A stretch of 64,000 nt of DNA from UBA10649 sp963842725 (lineage in GTDB: Bacteria > Actinomycetota > Actinomycetes > S36-B12), in contig CAWJHN010000004.1 of NCBI GenBank assembly GCA_963842725.1, positions 1,612,001 to 1,676,000 on the forward strand. Direction: 5' to 3'. The notes under the pieces are model-generated. The model saw nothing but the letters and a program-made list of their open reading frames with translations. It ran no database searches and was not told the origin of the DNA. Shown piece after piece: positions 36,435 through 45,306 of this stretch; the first letter of the stretch is position 1; every line of letters starts with the position of its first letter. The translations under genes were made by a program, and so were the position numbers.

Positions 36435-38173
36435 GACGAGGCCTCCTGTGTCGTGGTGCGACGTCTGGTTCGGGTGTCCGGGGCGCCTGCCACGCTGGCG
36501 CCGCCGAGGCGGTCCGGGTCGAGACCGGTCCACTTGGCGCCGCGCTGCATCCAGCTCGCCCTGCCCATCAGCACCGTGATCGGGTGCGAGAACCAGAACG
36601 CGACGAGCACGTCGATCAGCGTCGTGAGGCCGAGCACGAAGGCGAAGCCCCGGACGCTGCCGACGGACAGGACGTACAGCACGACGGCGGCGAGGAAGGA
36701 CACGAAATCGGCCGCCAGAAGGGTGCGCCGGGCCCGGACCCATCCGGTGTCACAGGCGACCCGAAGGGATCGGCCCTCGCGGATCTCGTCTCGGATGCGC
36801 TCGAAGTAGACGATGAAGGAGTCGGCGGTGATGCCGATGGCGACGATCGCACCTGCCACGCCCGCCAGGGTCAGCGTGAGGCCGATGGTCTTGCTGAGAA
36901 TGATGAACGACAGGTACAGGATGATGGCCGCGATGAACAGGGACGCCACGGCCACCAGGCCGAGGACCCGGTAGTAGACGAGCAGGTAGATCATGACGAG
37001 CGTCAGGCCGATCAGTCCCGCCAAGATGCCGGCCCTGAGCTGGTCGCTGCCCACCGTCGGCGACACGCTGGTGATGTCGACCGGCTCCAGGGTGACCGGC
37101 AGGGCTCCGTACTTGAGCACGTTGGCCAGGTCGCGCGCCTCCTGCGCCGTGAAGTTGCCCTCGATCTGAGCCGAGCCGCCCAGGATCGCCTCGTTGAATC
37201 GGGGAGCCGAGACCACTACGCCGTCCAGGACGATCGCGAAGGCGTTGCACGGGTTGGCGCCCGCGGCGCCGCACTCGGGCAGTGCCGTCAGCCGGGTGGA
37301 CGCCTCGGCCAGCGCCCGGGCACCCTCGGCGTCGAAGTCGAGGGACACGACCCAGCCGACGCCGTTCTGCGGGAGCACGGCGTTGGCCCCGGTCACGTTC
37401 GTGCCCTGGATGAAGGCCGGCTCCAGGTTGTACTTGGCGACGCCCGTCTGCTCGCAGGTTCCCAGCCACTTGGCCGGGTCGTCGGGACGACCACCGGTGT
37501 AGTTCAGCGGGTCGGTGCAATCGAGCTCGGCGATCTGCTGCTGGAACTCGGGGGTGTTGGACTCAGCCTGGATCAGGGGCGCCGGCTCGCCGGCGGGGCT
37601 CGCTGACGGGCTCGGCGCGGGCGAAGCACTGCCGGGCGTCGTCGCCGACGAGTCGGGCGTGGCGGACGGCGACGCGGACGCGTCGGGTGCCGTGGAGGCA
37701 CCAGCGGAAGCACCGGGCGAGGCGCCGGCCGAGGCCGCGTCACTCGGCGATGCCGAGGGCTCGACCGCGACGGACGGCGTCGGGTTGTAGACGCCCCACA
37801 CCGGCCGGAAATCGAGGAGGGCGGTGCGCTGCACCAGGTCGACGAGGCGATCCTGCTCGGCGCCCGGCACCGAGACGACGATCACGGCGCCGTCGCCGGA
37901 GCCCTGCGTGGTGACCTCGGCCTCGGCCACGCCCAGGCCGTCGACGCGCTGCCGGATGATCGCCACGGTCTGCTGGAGCTGCTCCTCGGTGATCGAGGCA
38001 CCCTCGGTGACCGGCTTCGGCTGCAGGATGACCTGCGTGCCTCCCTGCAGGTCGAGTCCGAGCTTGATCGTCGAGTCCGTGCCCGGCCAGAAGGCCCACA
38101 CGGCGAGGGCCACGACCAGGACGGTCAGTGCGGCCAGCAACCTGATCGGGTTGCTACTGGGCGGTGGCGCCAC
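36431..38173 (-). CDS. secD: Protein translocase subunit SecD
   Basis: This 580-residue partner of SecF has a first membrane span (LLAALTVLVVALAVWAFWPG), then KLGLDLQGGTQVILQP. The P1 domain is interrupted by a low-complexity Ala/Ser/Pro segment of about 65 residues (roughly 113-180). The C-terminal RND core has VAGAIVAIGITADSFIVYFE, FVLGLTTLIDVLVAFWFSHP and a final cytoplasmic tail. The start is GTG with GGAG upstream. It follows yajC by 88 bases and runs into secF. Confidence 0.96.
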   Translation of the reverse strand: MAPPPSSNPIRLLAALTVLVVALAVWAFWPGTDSTIKLGLDLQGGTQVILQPKPVTEGASITEEQLQQTVAIIRQRVDGLGVAEAEVTTQGSGDGAVIVVSVPGAEQDRLVDLVQRTALLDFRPVWGVYNPTPSVAVEPSASPSDAASAGASPGASAGASTAPDASASPSATPDSSATTPGSASPAPSPSASPAGEPAPLIQAESNTPEFQQQIAELDCTDPLNYTGGRPDDPAKWLGTCEQTGVAKYNLEPAFIQGTNVTGANAVLPQNGVGWVVSLDFDAEGARALAEASTRLTALPECGAAGANPCNAFAIVLDGVVVSAPRFNEAILGGSAQIEGNFTAQEARDLANVLKYGALPVTLEPVDITSVSPTVGSDQLRAGILAGLIGLTLVMIYLLVYYRVLGLVAVASLFIAAIILYLSFIILSKTIGLTLTLAGVAGAIVAIGITADSFIVYFERIRDEIREGRSLRVACDTGWVRARRTLLAADFVSFLAAVVLYVLSVGSVRGFAFVLGLTTLIDVLVAFWFSHPITVLMGRASWMQRGAKWTGLDPDRLGGASVAGAPDTRTRRRTTTQEASS

Positions 38174-38261
38174 GATGCTCCTTCACGACGATCAGTTCAC
38201 AGCGGGACGTCCGGCGGGTCACGCCGAGCGCTTCATGCCTGGCCGGCAGGCCACGGCCGGG

Positions 38262-38558
38262 TCAGTCTACGGTGGGCTCGCCCTCGTTCGACTCAGGCGC
38301 AGGGGTTTCGACCACACGCGCCACGGCGGCCGGCAGCATCCGCAGGAAGACGCCCGGGGAGATCTCAACGCTGATCTCGTCCTCGGTCACGGCGGCGACG
38401 GTGCCGAAGATGCCCGCAGTGGTCATGATCTCGGCCCCCGGGACGAGGGCGGAGACCATCTCCTGCTGCTTCTGCTGCCGTTGCTTGCCCGGCCGGATGA
38501 TCAGGAAGTAGAACGCGGCACCCGCGGCCGCGATCATCAACAGGCTTACGGCATCCAC
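38262..38558 (-). CDS. yajC: Preprotein translocase accessory subunit YajC
   Basis: This 98-residue single-span membrane protein is associated with SecDF. LLMIAAAGAAFYFLIIRPGK is the membrane segment with the conserved IIRP end. It is followed by KQRQQKQQEMVSALVPGAEI and GIFGTVAAVTEDEISVEISP, the conserved cytoplasmic domain. The start is GTG. It lies between ruvB and secD, as usual in actinobacteria. Confidence 0.95.
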   Translation of the reverse strand: MDAVSLLMIAAAGAAFYFLIIRPGKQRQQKQQEMVSALVPGAEIMTTAGIFGTVAAVTEDEISVEISPGVFLRMLPAAVARVVETPAPESNEGEPTVD

Positions 38559-38630
38559 TCAGGTCTCCCATGTCAGGCGCTGCGGCTCCGCGGACGGACC
38601 ACGGCGAGCATTGAGGCTACTGCACGGACC

Positions 38631-39647
38631 TCAGCCGAGTTCGAGAGCCTGCTGGTCGCCGCTCGCCAGCGGGGGCTCGATGCCGGCGTGCCGCCAGGCC
38701 GCCGGGGTCGCCATGCGCCCGCGCGGCGTGCGCAACAGCATGCCCAGGCGCACCAAAAAGGGCTCGCAGACCGTCTCGATGGTCTCGGGCTCCTCCCCCA
38801 CGGATACCGCCAGGGTGGACAGTCCGACCGGCCCGCCACCGAATCGGCGCACCAGGGAGTCCAGGACCGCCTGGTCGATGCGATCGAGCCCGAGGGCGTC
38901 GACCTCGTACAGCTCGAGCGCGGCGCTCGCGCTCGCCCGGTTGACGATCCCGTCCCCGTGCACCTGCGCCCAGTCGCGGACCCGGCGCAGGAGCCGGTTG
39001 GCGATTCGAGGAGTACCGCGGCAGCGGCCGGCGATCTCGCGCACCCCAGCCGGGTCGAAGGGGACGCTCAGCAGCCCGGCCGATCGCGTGATGATGATCT
39101 CGAGGTCGGCGGCGTCGTAGAAGTCCAGATGCGCCGTGAAGCCGAACCGGTCGCGCAACGGGCTCGGCAGGAGTCCGGCCCGGGTGGTAGCGCCGACCAG
39201 CGTGAACGGCTCGATGTCCAGCGGGATGGCCGTGGCCCCGGGTCCCTTGCCGACCACGACATCGACCCGGAAGTCCTCCATCGCCAGGTAGAGCAGTTCC
39301 TCCGCAGCGCGGGCGGTGCGGTGGATCTCGTCGACGAACAGGACCTCGCCGGGCTGCAGGCTGGACAGGACGGCCGCGACATCGCCCGCATGCTGCAGTG
39401 CCGGTCCGGAGGTCATTCGCAGCGGCCGGCCGAGCTCGGTCGCGATGATGCTCGCGAGGGTCGTCTTGCCCAGTCCGGGCGGACCGCTGAGCAGGACATG
39501 GTCGGCTGCCCTCCCCCGGCGCACTGCCGCCTCGAGCACCAGGCCGAGCTGGGACTTGACGCGGTCCTGCCCGATGAACTCACCGAGCGAGCCGGGTCGT
39601 AGGGCACCCTCGACGACGGCGTCGTCCGGATCGGACTCGGCGCTCAT
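38631..39647 (-). CDS. ruvB: Holliday junction DNA helicase RuvB
   Basis: This 338-residue AAA+ motor drives branch migration on RuvA-bound junctions. LRPGSLGEFIGQDRVKSQLG opens it, Walker A is LSGPPGLGKTTLASIIATEL, Walker B is VLFVDEIHRTARAAEELLYL, and sensor 1 is TLVGATTRAGLLPSPLRDRF. The winged-helix C-terminus has RTPRGRMATPAAW. The ATG at 39647 gives the family length; the much longer open frame upstream is a shadow of ruvA and ruvC. It starts 11 bases after the ruvA stop. Confidence 0.97.
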   Translation of the reverse strand: MSAESDPDDAVVEGALRPGSLGEFIGQDRVKSQLGLVLEAAVRRGRAADHVLLSGPPGLGKTTLASIIATELGRPLRMTSGPALQHAGDVAAVLSSLQPGEVLFVDEIHRTARAAEELLYLAMEDFRVDVVVGKGPGATAIPLDIEPFTLVGATTRAGLLPSPLRDRFGFTAHLDFYDAADLEIIITRSAGLLSVPFDPAGVREIAGRCRGTPRIANRLLRRVRDWAQVHGDGIVNRASASAALELYEVDALGLDRIDQAVLDSLVRRFGGGPVGLSTLAVSVGEEPETIETVCEPFLVRLGMLLRTPRGRMATPAAWRHAGIEPPLASGDQQALELG

Positions 39648-39658
39648 CGGCGCGCCGC

Positions 39659-40264
39659 TCACGACCGGTCCAGGGCGCGCAGGGCCGCCTTGAGCAGGGC
39701 ACCGACATCGGCGGGCGAGCCCGCCTGCGGGGCAACGGCGGCCACCGCCTGATCCGCCTCGCGGGCCGACCATCCCAGCGACATCAAGCCCGCCGCGACG
39801 GACGCCTGCCAGCCGCCCTCGCCGATGGACTGCGAGCCCGCGGCTCGCTCGCCCGTCGCCGCGGGCGCGCCGAGTCGGTCCTTGAGCTCGAGGATGAGCC
39901 GCTGCGCGCCCTTGCGCCCGATGCCCGGCACCCGGGTCAGCGTGGCCTCGTCGCCGACGGCCACCGCGCGGCGCAGGTCGTCCGGTGCGAGGGTCGCCAG
40001 CAGCGCGAGGGCGATGCGCGGCCCGATGCCGCTCACCGTCTGGACCTGCTCGAAGGCGGTGCGCTCGTCGGCGTCGGCGAACCCGTACAGGGTCCAGCCG
40101 TCCTCGCGCACGACCATCGTCGTCATCAACTCGACGTGCTCCCCATGGCGTACCGATGAGGCGGTGGCCGGCGTGCACTGCACCGTGACCCCGAATGCGC
40201 CGACGTCGACGACGATCTGGTCGATCAGCGCCGAGGCGACGGTTCCGCGGACGAAGGCGATCAT
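39659..40264 (-). CDS. ruvA: Holliday junction DNA helicase subunit RuvA
   Basis: This 201-residue protein binds four-way junctions and loads RuvB. The OB domain is MIAFVRGTVASALIDQIVVD, the HhH motifs are VQTVSGIGPRIALALLATL and LTRVPGIGRKGAQRLILELK, and the C-terminal RuvB-binding domain has GLMSLGWSAREADQAVAAVA. The ATG at 40264 overlaps the ruvC stop (ATGA). Confidence 0.97.
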   Translation of the reverse strand: MIAFVRGTVASALIDQIVVDVGAFGVTVQCTPATASSVRHGEHVELMTTMVVREDGWTLYGFADADERTAFEQVQTVSGIGPRIALALLATLAPDDLRRAVAVGDEATLTRVPGIGRKGAQRLILELKDRLGAPAATGERAAGSQSIGEGGWQASVAAGLMSLGWSAREADQAVAAVAPQAGSPADVGALLKAALRALDRS

Positions 40265-40860
40265 CCCGGCCGCCCGCCGGCCGGGACCGGGCTGTGCGAC
40301 GCGAGACCCGCCGCGCGGTCCGCCGCCGGGGCCGCGGTGCTGCCGGGGACCCCGGCCGCCGCGACTGCTCGTGCCAGTCGACGCTGGGCCTCGCCCCGCC
40401 ACAGCTGGCACAGCGCGATCGCCACCGCATCGGCGGCGTCGGCGGGCTTCGGCGCCGCGTCGAGGCGCAGGATGCGGGTGATCATCGACGTGACCTGAGC
40501 CTTGTCGGCGCGCCCACTGCCGGTGACAGCAGCCTTGACCTCCGTGGGGGTGTGCATGGCCACCGGGATGCCCAGGCGGCCCGCCACCAGCAGGCCCATG
40601 GCCGCGGCCTGGGCCGTGCCCATGGCCGAGCGGACGTTGTGCTGGCTGAAGACGCGCTCGATCGCCACCGCGTCGGGTCCGAACTCCGAGACCAGGGCGA
40701 CGATCGCCGACTCGATGGCGACCAGTCGCAGCTCGATCGACAGGTCCGGATCGGTGCGGATCACCCCGATGTGGACCGCGTGGACAGCCGCGCCAGGGGC
40801 TCCGTCGAGCACCGCTACCCCGCATCGAGTCAGGCCGGGGTCGATGCCGAGCACGCGCAC
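40261..40860 (-). CDS. ruvC: Holliday junction resolvase RuvC
   Basis: This 199-residue RNase H-fold endonuclease resolves Holliday junctions. RVLGIDPGLTRCGVAVLDG holds the first catalytic Asp, AIERVFSQHNVRSAMGTAQA the Glu, and the final acidic pair lies in PADAADAVAIALCQLW. The GTG at 40860 is preceded by GGGAGG at 6 bases and gives the standard N-terminus; a longer open frame is not used. About 20 residues of Pro/Gly/Ala-rich tail follow the core. Confidence 0.95.
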   Translation of the reverse strand: MRVLGIDPGLTRCGVAVLDGAPGAAVHAVHIGVIRTDPDLSIELRLVAIESAIVALVSEFGPDAVAIERVFSQHNVRSAMGTAQAAAMGLLVAGRLGIPVAMHTPTEVKAAVTGSGRADKAQVTSMITRILRLDAAPKPADAADAVAIALCQLWRGEAQRRLARAVAAAGVPGSTAAPAADRAAGLASHSPVPAGGRPG

Positions 40861-40937
40861 CGGTCGCCTCCCAACATCCGTCCGAGGATCAGGCCATCCG
40901 AACACCTGTTCGGAAAGCAGGCTAGCGGGTGGGACCG

Positions 40938-42416
40938 TCAGACCCCTGCACCATCGACCTCGGGCTCCGCCGTGTCGCCCGGCGCCGCCGGTCCGTCCAG
41001 GCCGGCATACCGGTCCGCCGGCGCAACCGGCTGCCCGGTGACGGCGGCGAAGCCGGCGCGCAGGTCCTCGACGAGCGCGTCGATGTCGGGCACCGCACGG
41101 TCATCGGCGGACAGTCCCACGAAGGCGGTGCCGTCGTAGGTGACCATCGTGATGTTGACGGCCGCGCCGATCGTGGCGACCAGCGGGTAGGCGGCGACCA
41201 TGCGCGCCCCCGCGAGGAACATCGGAATCGGCGGGCCGGGGACGTTGCTGGTGGTGACGTCGGATGCCTGGGCCGCCTGCGCCAGCAGCGGCACCGGCAC
41301 CAGCCAGCTCACCTCCGCCAGCGGGTCGGCGAGGTGGATCGCGGGCTCGGCCCGCCAGTGGGCCACGAGGTCGTGTGCCGCCTGCATCAGCTCGAGGGCG
41401 CTGAGTCCGGCGATCGGCAGCGGGAAGCGCGCGATGCTCACCGAGTTGGAGGCCTGGGCCGTGCGGTCACCGGCGTCGCCGCGCAGGCTGATGGGGACGT
41501 TGACCCGAAGCTCCTCGACGACGAGCCCGTGCCGGCGGTGATAGGCGTCCATGCCCGTCGCGACCGCGGCCATGAACCCGTCGTTGACGCTGAACCCGTT
41601 GTCCTTGGCCGCGTTGCGCAGCCCGACGAAGGGCAGCTCGAAGACCTCGAACCGATAGGTGGTCCCGCGCCCGGTCATGACGGGCGACATCGGCCCGTCG
41701 GGCACCGCGGCCATCCGGCCGATCGACGTTGCGGTCTGCCAGGCCCGCTCCCAGGTGGCAGACGTCTGAGTCACGGTGCCACGTGCGAGGTCGAGCACGC
41801 CACGGACCGTGGCCACGGCCAGGTCGGTGCCACGCCGAAGGGTGTCCGCCAGGTTGGCATACGTGACATCGCGGATCCGCACGTCCTCCGCAGCCGGTGC
41901 GGGTGGCGGCGCGGCCTCGTCCGGCGACGTCTCGGGCGTGAACTCGAACAGGTTGAGTCCCATCATGACGGTGGCCTGGCCGTCGGCGATGGAGTGGTGC
42001 AGCTTGAGCAGGAACGCGGCCTGCCCGTGCGGGAGCCCCTCGATGAGGGCCGCCTCCCACAGCGGTCGGTTGTGGTCGAAGTCGGTCAGGCTCATGCGAC
42101 GCGCATCGTCGAGCACGCCCTGCCAGCCGGCGTCGTCGGGGAGCCGGTAGCGACGCACGTGCACGTCGAGGTCGAAATCGGGGTCGACGGCCAGGCGCGG
42201 CGCCGAGAGGCCCAGGGCGCCGTAGAGGGGGCGCATCCGCAGGGCGGGCACGAACAGGGTCAGCCGATCCAGCCGCGCCCGCAGTCGGGGCCAGTCCGGT
42301 GACGACTCGAGTACCGTCAGCGCGACGACCGTCGACCTCATCGTCGGGTCGCCGCTTGCCGTGCGGAAGGTCGCGGCATCCCAGCCGCGCATCTGTGTGC
42401 CGACGAAGTCATTCAC
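40938..42416 (-). CDS. Wax ester synthase/diacylglycerol acyltransferase (WS/DGAT) family protein
   Basis: This 492-residue O-acyltransferase family member would form triacylglycerol or wax esters from acyl-CoA. The active-site motif HHSIADG (HHxxxDG) lies near residue 140. Other family patterns are FDHNRPLWEAALIEGLPHGQ, VNDGFMAAVATGM, SLRGDAGDRTAQASNSVSIA and TSNVPGPPIPMFLAG. The start is GTG, 2 bases after the yebC stop, so it seems co-transcribed with the pdx/yebC genes. A lipid enzyme is unusual between yebC and ruvC. Confidence 0.9.
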   Translation of the reverse strand: MNDFVGTQMRGWDAATFRTASGDPTMRSTVVALTVLESSPDWPRLRARLDRLTLFVPALRMRPLYGALGLSAPRLAVDPDFDLDVHVRRYRLPDDAGWQGVLDDARRMSLTDFDHNRPLWEAALIEGLPHGQAAFLLKLHHSIADGQATVMMGLNLFEFTPETSPDEAAPPPAPAAEDVRIRDVTYANLADTLRRGTDLAVATVRGVLDLARGTVTQTSATWERAWQTATSIGRMAAVPDGPMSPVMTGRGTTYRFEVFELPFVGLRNAAKDNGFSVNDGFMAAVATGMDAYHRRHGLVVEELRVNVPISLRGDAGDRTAQASNSVSIARFPLPIAGLSALELMQAAHDLVAHWRAEPAIHLADPLAEVSWLVPVPLLAQAAQASDVTTSNVPGPPIPMFLAGARMVAAYPLVATIGAAVNITMVTYDGTAFVGLSADDRAVPDIDALVEDLRAGFAAVTGQPVAPADRYAGLDGPAAPGDTAEPEVDGAGV

Positions 42417-42418
42417 GG

Positions 42419-43171
42419 CTAGTCGACCAGCTCCATGATCTCATCGCTGACATCGAAGTTCGCGTAGACGTTCTGGACGTCGTCGCTGTCCTCGAGGACC
42501 TCGATCAGCCGGAAGACCTTTCTGGCGCCCTCCTCGTCGAGGTCCACGCTGACACTCGGCAGGAAGTCGGCCTCGGCCGACTCGTAGTCCATGCCGGCCT
42601 CCTGGATCGCCTTGCGGACGGCGACAAGGTCGCCCGGCTCGGAGACGATCTCGAAGGACTCACCGAGGTCGTTGACCTCCTCGGCACCCGCGTCGAGGAC
42701 CACCATCAGGATGTCGTCCTCCGTCACGCCCTCGGACTTCGGCACGATCACCACGCCCTTGCGCGCGAACAGGTACGAGACCGAGCCGGGATCGGCCATG
42801 GATCCGCCGTTGCGGGTCATCGCGACCCGCACTTCGGACGCCGCCCGGTTGCGGTTGTCGGTGAGGCACTCGATGAGGACGGCGACCCCGCTGGGCCCGT
42901 AACCCTCATACATGATCGTCTGCCAGTCCGCTCCCCCCGCCTCGGCACCGGATCCGCGCTTGACCGCACGCTCGATGTTGTCGAGCGGCACCGAGTTCTT
43001 GCGTGCCTTCTGGATGGCGTCATAGAGAGTGGGGTTGCCATCGACGTCGCCCCCGCCCATTCGGGCCGCGACCTCGATGTTCTTGATCAGGCGGGCGAAC
43101 AGCTTGCTCCGGCGAGCGTCGACGACCGCCTTCTTGTGCTTGGTGGTCGCCCATTTGGAGTGGCCGCTCAT
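42419..43171 (-). CDS. yebC: YebC/PmpR-family (TACO1-like) protein
   Basis: This 250-residue protein belongs to a family described as transcriptional regulators and, more recently, as ribosome-associated factors that help at stalling motifs. MSGHSKWATTKHKKAVVDAR and LFARLIKNIEVAARMGGGD are diagnostic. NPTLYDAIQKARKNSVPLDN and YEGYGPSGVAVLIECLTDNR follow, with an acidic C-terminus. It begins 13 bases after pdxT. Confidence 0.95.
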   Translation of the reverse strand: MSGHSKWATTKHKKAVVDARRSKLFARLIKNIEVAARMGGGDVDGNPTLYDAIQKARKNSVPLDNIERAVKRGSGAEAGGADWQTIMYEGYGPSGVAVLIECLTDNRNRAASEVRVAMTRNGGSMADPGSVSYLFARKGVVIVPKSEGVTEDDILMVVLDAGAEEVNDLGESFEIVSEPGDLVAVRKAIQEAGMDYESAEADFLPSVSVDLDEEGARKVFRLIEVLEDSDDVQNVYANFDVSDEIMELVD

Positions 43172-43184
43172 GCCGTTGTCCCTC

Positions 43185-43802
43185 TCATCTGCAGTGCCTC
43201 ACTATCTCGAGGAAGGACTCGTGGACCCGGTGGTCACCGGTCAGTTCGGGATGGAAAGCGCTCGCCAGCAGCGGGCCCTGGCGAACCGCCACGATCGTAC
43301 CCTCGCCCGTGCCGCGATCGACCCTGGCGAGCACCTCGACGTGCGGGCCCACCCGCTCGACCCACGGGGCCCGGATGAACACCGCCCGGAACGGCTCGGG
43401 GCCGAGCCAAGGAGCCTCGATGTCGGCCTCGAACGAGTCGACCTGGCGGCCGAAGGCATTTCGGCGGACCGTGACGTCGATGCCGCCGATCGTCTCGAGG
43501 TCTGCGCGGGCGTCTGTCACCTCGTCGGCCAGCAGGATCATGCCCGCACAGGAGCCGTACATCGGCATCCCGTCGCGCCGCGCATCGCGAAGCGGCTCGA
43601 TCAGTCCGTCGAGGACGGCGAGCTTGGAGATCGTCGTGGACTCCCCGCCCGGAATGACCAGGCCGTCGACCGATGCGAGGTCCGAGCGCGCGCGGACCGC
43701 AATCGTCGTCGCACCAGCCGCCTCGAGCGAGCGCCGGTGCTCGCGAACGTCACCCTGCAACGCGAGGACCCCGATGAGCGGGGAGTCCAGGCGCGTGCTC
43801 AC
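43185..43802 (-). CDS. pdxT: Pyridoxal 5'-phosphate synthase glutaminase subunit PdxT
   Basis: This 205-residue class I glutaminase supplies ammonia to PdxS. IGVLALQGDVREHRRSLEAA and GLVIPGGESTTISKLAVLDG open the protein. The nucleophile Cys is in MPMYGSCAGMILLADEV, and the His/Glu pair is in LASAFHPELTGDHRVHESFL. The GTG at 43802 overlaps the pdxS stop (GTGA). Confidence 0.96.
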   Translation of the reverse strand: MSTRLDSPLIGVLALQGDVREHRRSLEAAGATTIAVRARSDLASVDGLVIPGGESTTISKLAVLDGLIEPLRDARRDGMPMYGSCAGMILLADEVTDARADLETIGGIDVTVRRNAFGRQVDSFEADIEAPWLGPEPFRAVFIRAPWVERVGPHVEVLARVDRGTGEGTIVAVRQGPLLASAFHPELTGDHRVHESFLEIVRHCR

Positions 43803-44689
43803 CAGCCCCGATCCTCCAGGCGGTGGTGGACCGGGATGTCGGCCACGTTGATGCCGACCATCGCCTCGCCGAGTCCGCGCGAGACCTCGGCGACGACCTC
43901 GGGCTCGTCGAAGTGCCGGGTCGCCCGCACGATGGCGTGGGCCCGCTTCTCGGGGTCCCCGGACTTGAAGATGCCAGATCCGACGAAGACGCCGTCCGCG
44001 CCGAGCTGCATCAGCATCGCGGCGTCGGCCGGGGTCGCGATGCCGCCCGCGGTGAACAGCACGACCGGCAGGCTGCCCCGGGTGGCGATCTCGGCCACCA
44101 GGTCGTACGGGGCCTGGAGCTCCTTGGCCGCGACGTAGAGCTCGTCCTTGGACATCGATCCCAGGGCGCGGATCTGGCCGAGGATCTTGCGCATGTGGGT
44201 GACGGCATTGGACACGTCGCCCGTACCGGCCTCGCCCTTGGAGCGGATCATCGCCGCGCCCTCGGTGAGCCGGCGGAGGGCCTCGCCGAGGTTGGTCGCC
44301 CCGCAGACGAAGGGCACCGTGAACTGCCACTTGTCGATGTGGTTGGCGTAGTCGGCCGGGGTGAGCACCTCGGACTCGTCGATGTAGTCGACGCCGAGCG
44401 ACTGGAGCACCTGGGCCTCGGCGAAGTGACCGATCCGGGCCTTCGCCATCACCGGGATCGACACGGCCTCGATGATGCTGTCGATCATGTCGGGATCGGA
44501 CATGCGCGAAACGCCGCCCTGCGCGCGGATGTCCGCCGGCACCCGCTCGAGGGCCATGACGGCGACCGCGCCGGCGTCCTCGGCGATCTTCGCCTGGTCC
44601 GCGGTGACGACGTCCATGATGACGCCGCCCTTGAGCATCTCGGCCATGCCGCGCTTGACCCGGTCCGTTCCTACGACGGCGTCCGACAC
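43799..44689 (-). CDS. pdxS: Pyridoxal 5'-phosphate synthase subunit PdxS
   Basis: This 296-residue TIM-barrel enzyme makes PLP from ribose 5-phosphate, glyceraldehyde 3-phosphate and ammonia. VKRGMAEMLKGGVIMDVVTA holds the first catalytic region and VPFVCGATNLGEALRRLTEG the second Lys region is replaced in part by neighbours such as MAKARIGHFAEAQVLQSLGV. GEAGTGDVSNAVTHMRKI binds phosphate. The GTG at 44689 has GAGG 5 bases upstream and fits the family; an ATG 8 codons earlier has no SD. Confidence 0.95.
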   Translation of the reverse strand: MSDAVVGTDRVKRGMAEMLKGGVIMDVVTADQAKIAEDAGAVAVMALERVPADIRAQGGVSRMSDPDMIDSIIEAVSIPVMAKARIGHFAEAQVLQSLGVDYIDESEVLTPADYANHIDKWQFTVPFVCGATNLGEALRRLTEGAAMIRSKGEAGTGDVSNAVTHMRKILGQIRALGSMSKDELYVAAKELQAPYDLVAEIATRGSLPVVLFTAGGIATPADAAMLMQLGADGVFVGSGIFKSGDPEKRAHAIVRATRHFDEPEVVAEVSRGLGEAMVGINVADIPVHHRLEDRGW

Positions 44690-44748
44690 TTCAACCTCAC
44701 AGGGTGACTGCATGCAAACGGCATCGTGCCGCCGCAAGGCGTCCAATC

Positions 44749-45306
44749 CTAGGGCGTATGGGTCCCGAGCCCCGGCGGGAGGGCATCGTCCATCTCCCAC
44801 GAGTCGGGCCACGGCGTGTGCCCGGCGAGCCGGAAGAGCCGGACCATCCGCTGCCTGCGCAGCTGGCGGCAGGCGCGCACCGCGTCATTGTGGAACCGCC
44901 GGGTCAGCTGCACCCGGCGGCAGGCGGCATCCAGCTCGTCGAGCATCTCGCCGCCATGGGGGGCGGCGGCCACTTCCGCGAGGTCGTCGGCGTCCAGGGC
45001 GGCGACGAGCGCGGCGGTGAGGTCGGACTCCGCCATGGCTCGGTCCGCCGGATCGGCGTCTGTCGACGTGCGGGCCCCATGCGCCGACTCCACGACGAGC
45101 AGGCTCGAGGCGGGATCCAGCACACCGGAGGAGGCCAGTTCGAGTGCCACCGAGGAGCGTCGCAGCAGCTGCGCGTCGAGGGCCAGCCGGGAGGTGTCGA
45201 TGCGCTGGTGCAGGTGGTCGAGGCGGCCGGCGGTCATGCTGAGGTAGAAGCCGCCGAGGGCCAGGAAGAGGACGAGCAGCACGACAGGGACGGTCCAGCC
45301 GCTCAT
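44749..45306 (-). CDS. LemA-like single-span membrane protein
   Basis: This 185-residue protein has one N-terminal span (TVPVVLLVLFLALGGFYLSM) and a helical external or cytoplasmic domain. The first helix is LDHLHQRIDTSRLALDAQLL, and a C-terminal helix (RRVQLTRRFHNDAVRACRQL) resembles the SRRFYNDAV segment of LemA proteins. FRLAGHTPWPDSWEMDD closes the fold. Function is unknown. The ATG overlaps the pimA stop (ATGA), which ties it to the PIM operon. Confidence 0.7.
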   Translation of the reverse strand: MSGWTVPVVLLVLFLALGGFYLSMTAGRLDHLHQRIDTSRLALDAQLLRRSSVALELASSGVLDPASSLLVVESAHGARTSTDADPADRAMAESDLTAALVAALDADDLAEVAAAPHGGEMLDELDAACRRVQLTRRFHNDAVRACRQLRRQRMVRLFRLAGHTPWPDSWEMDDALPPGLGTHTP

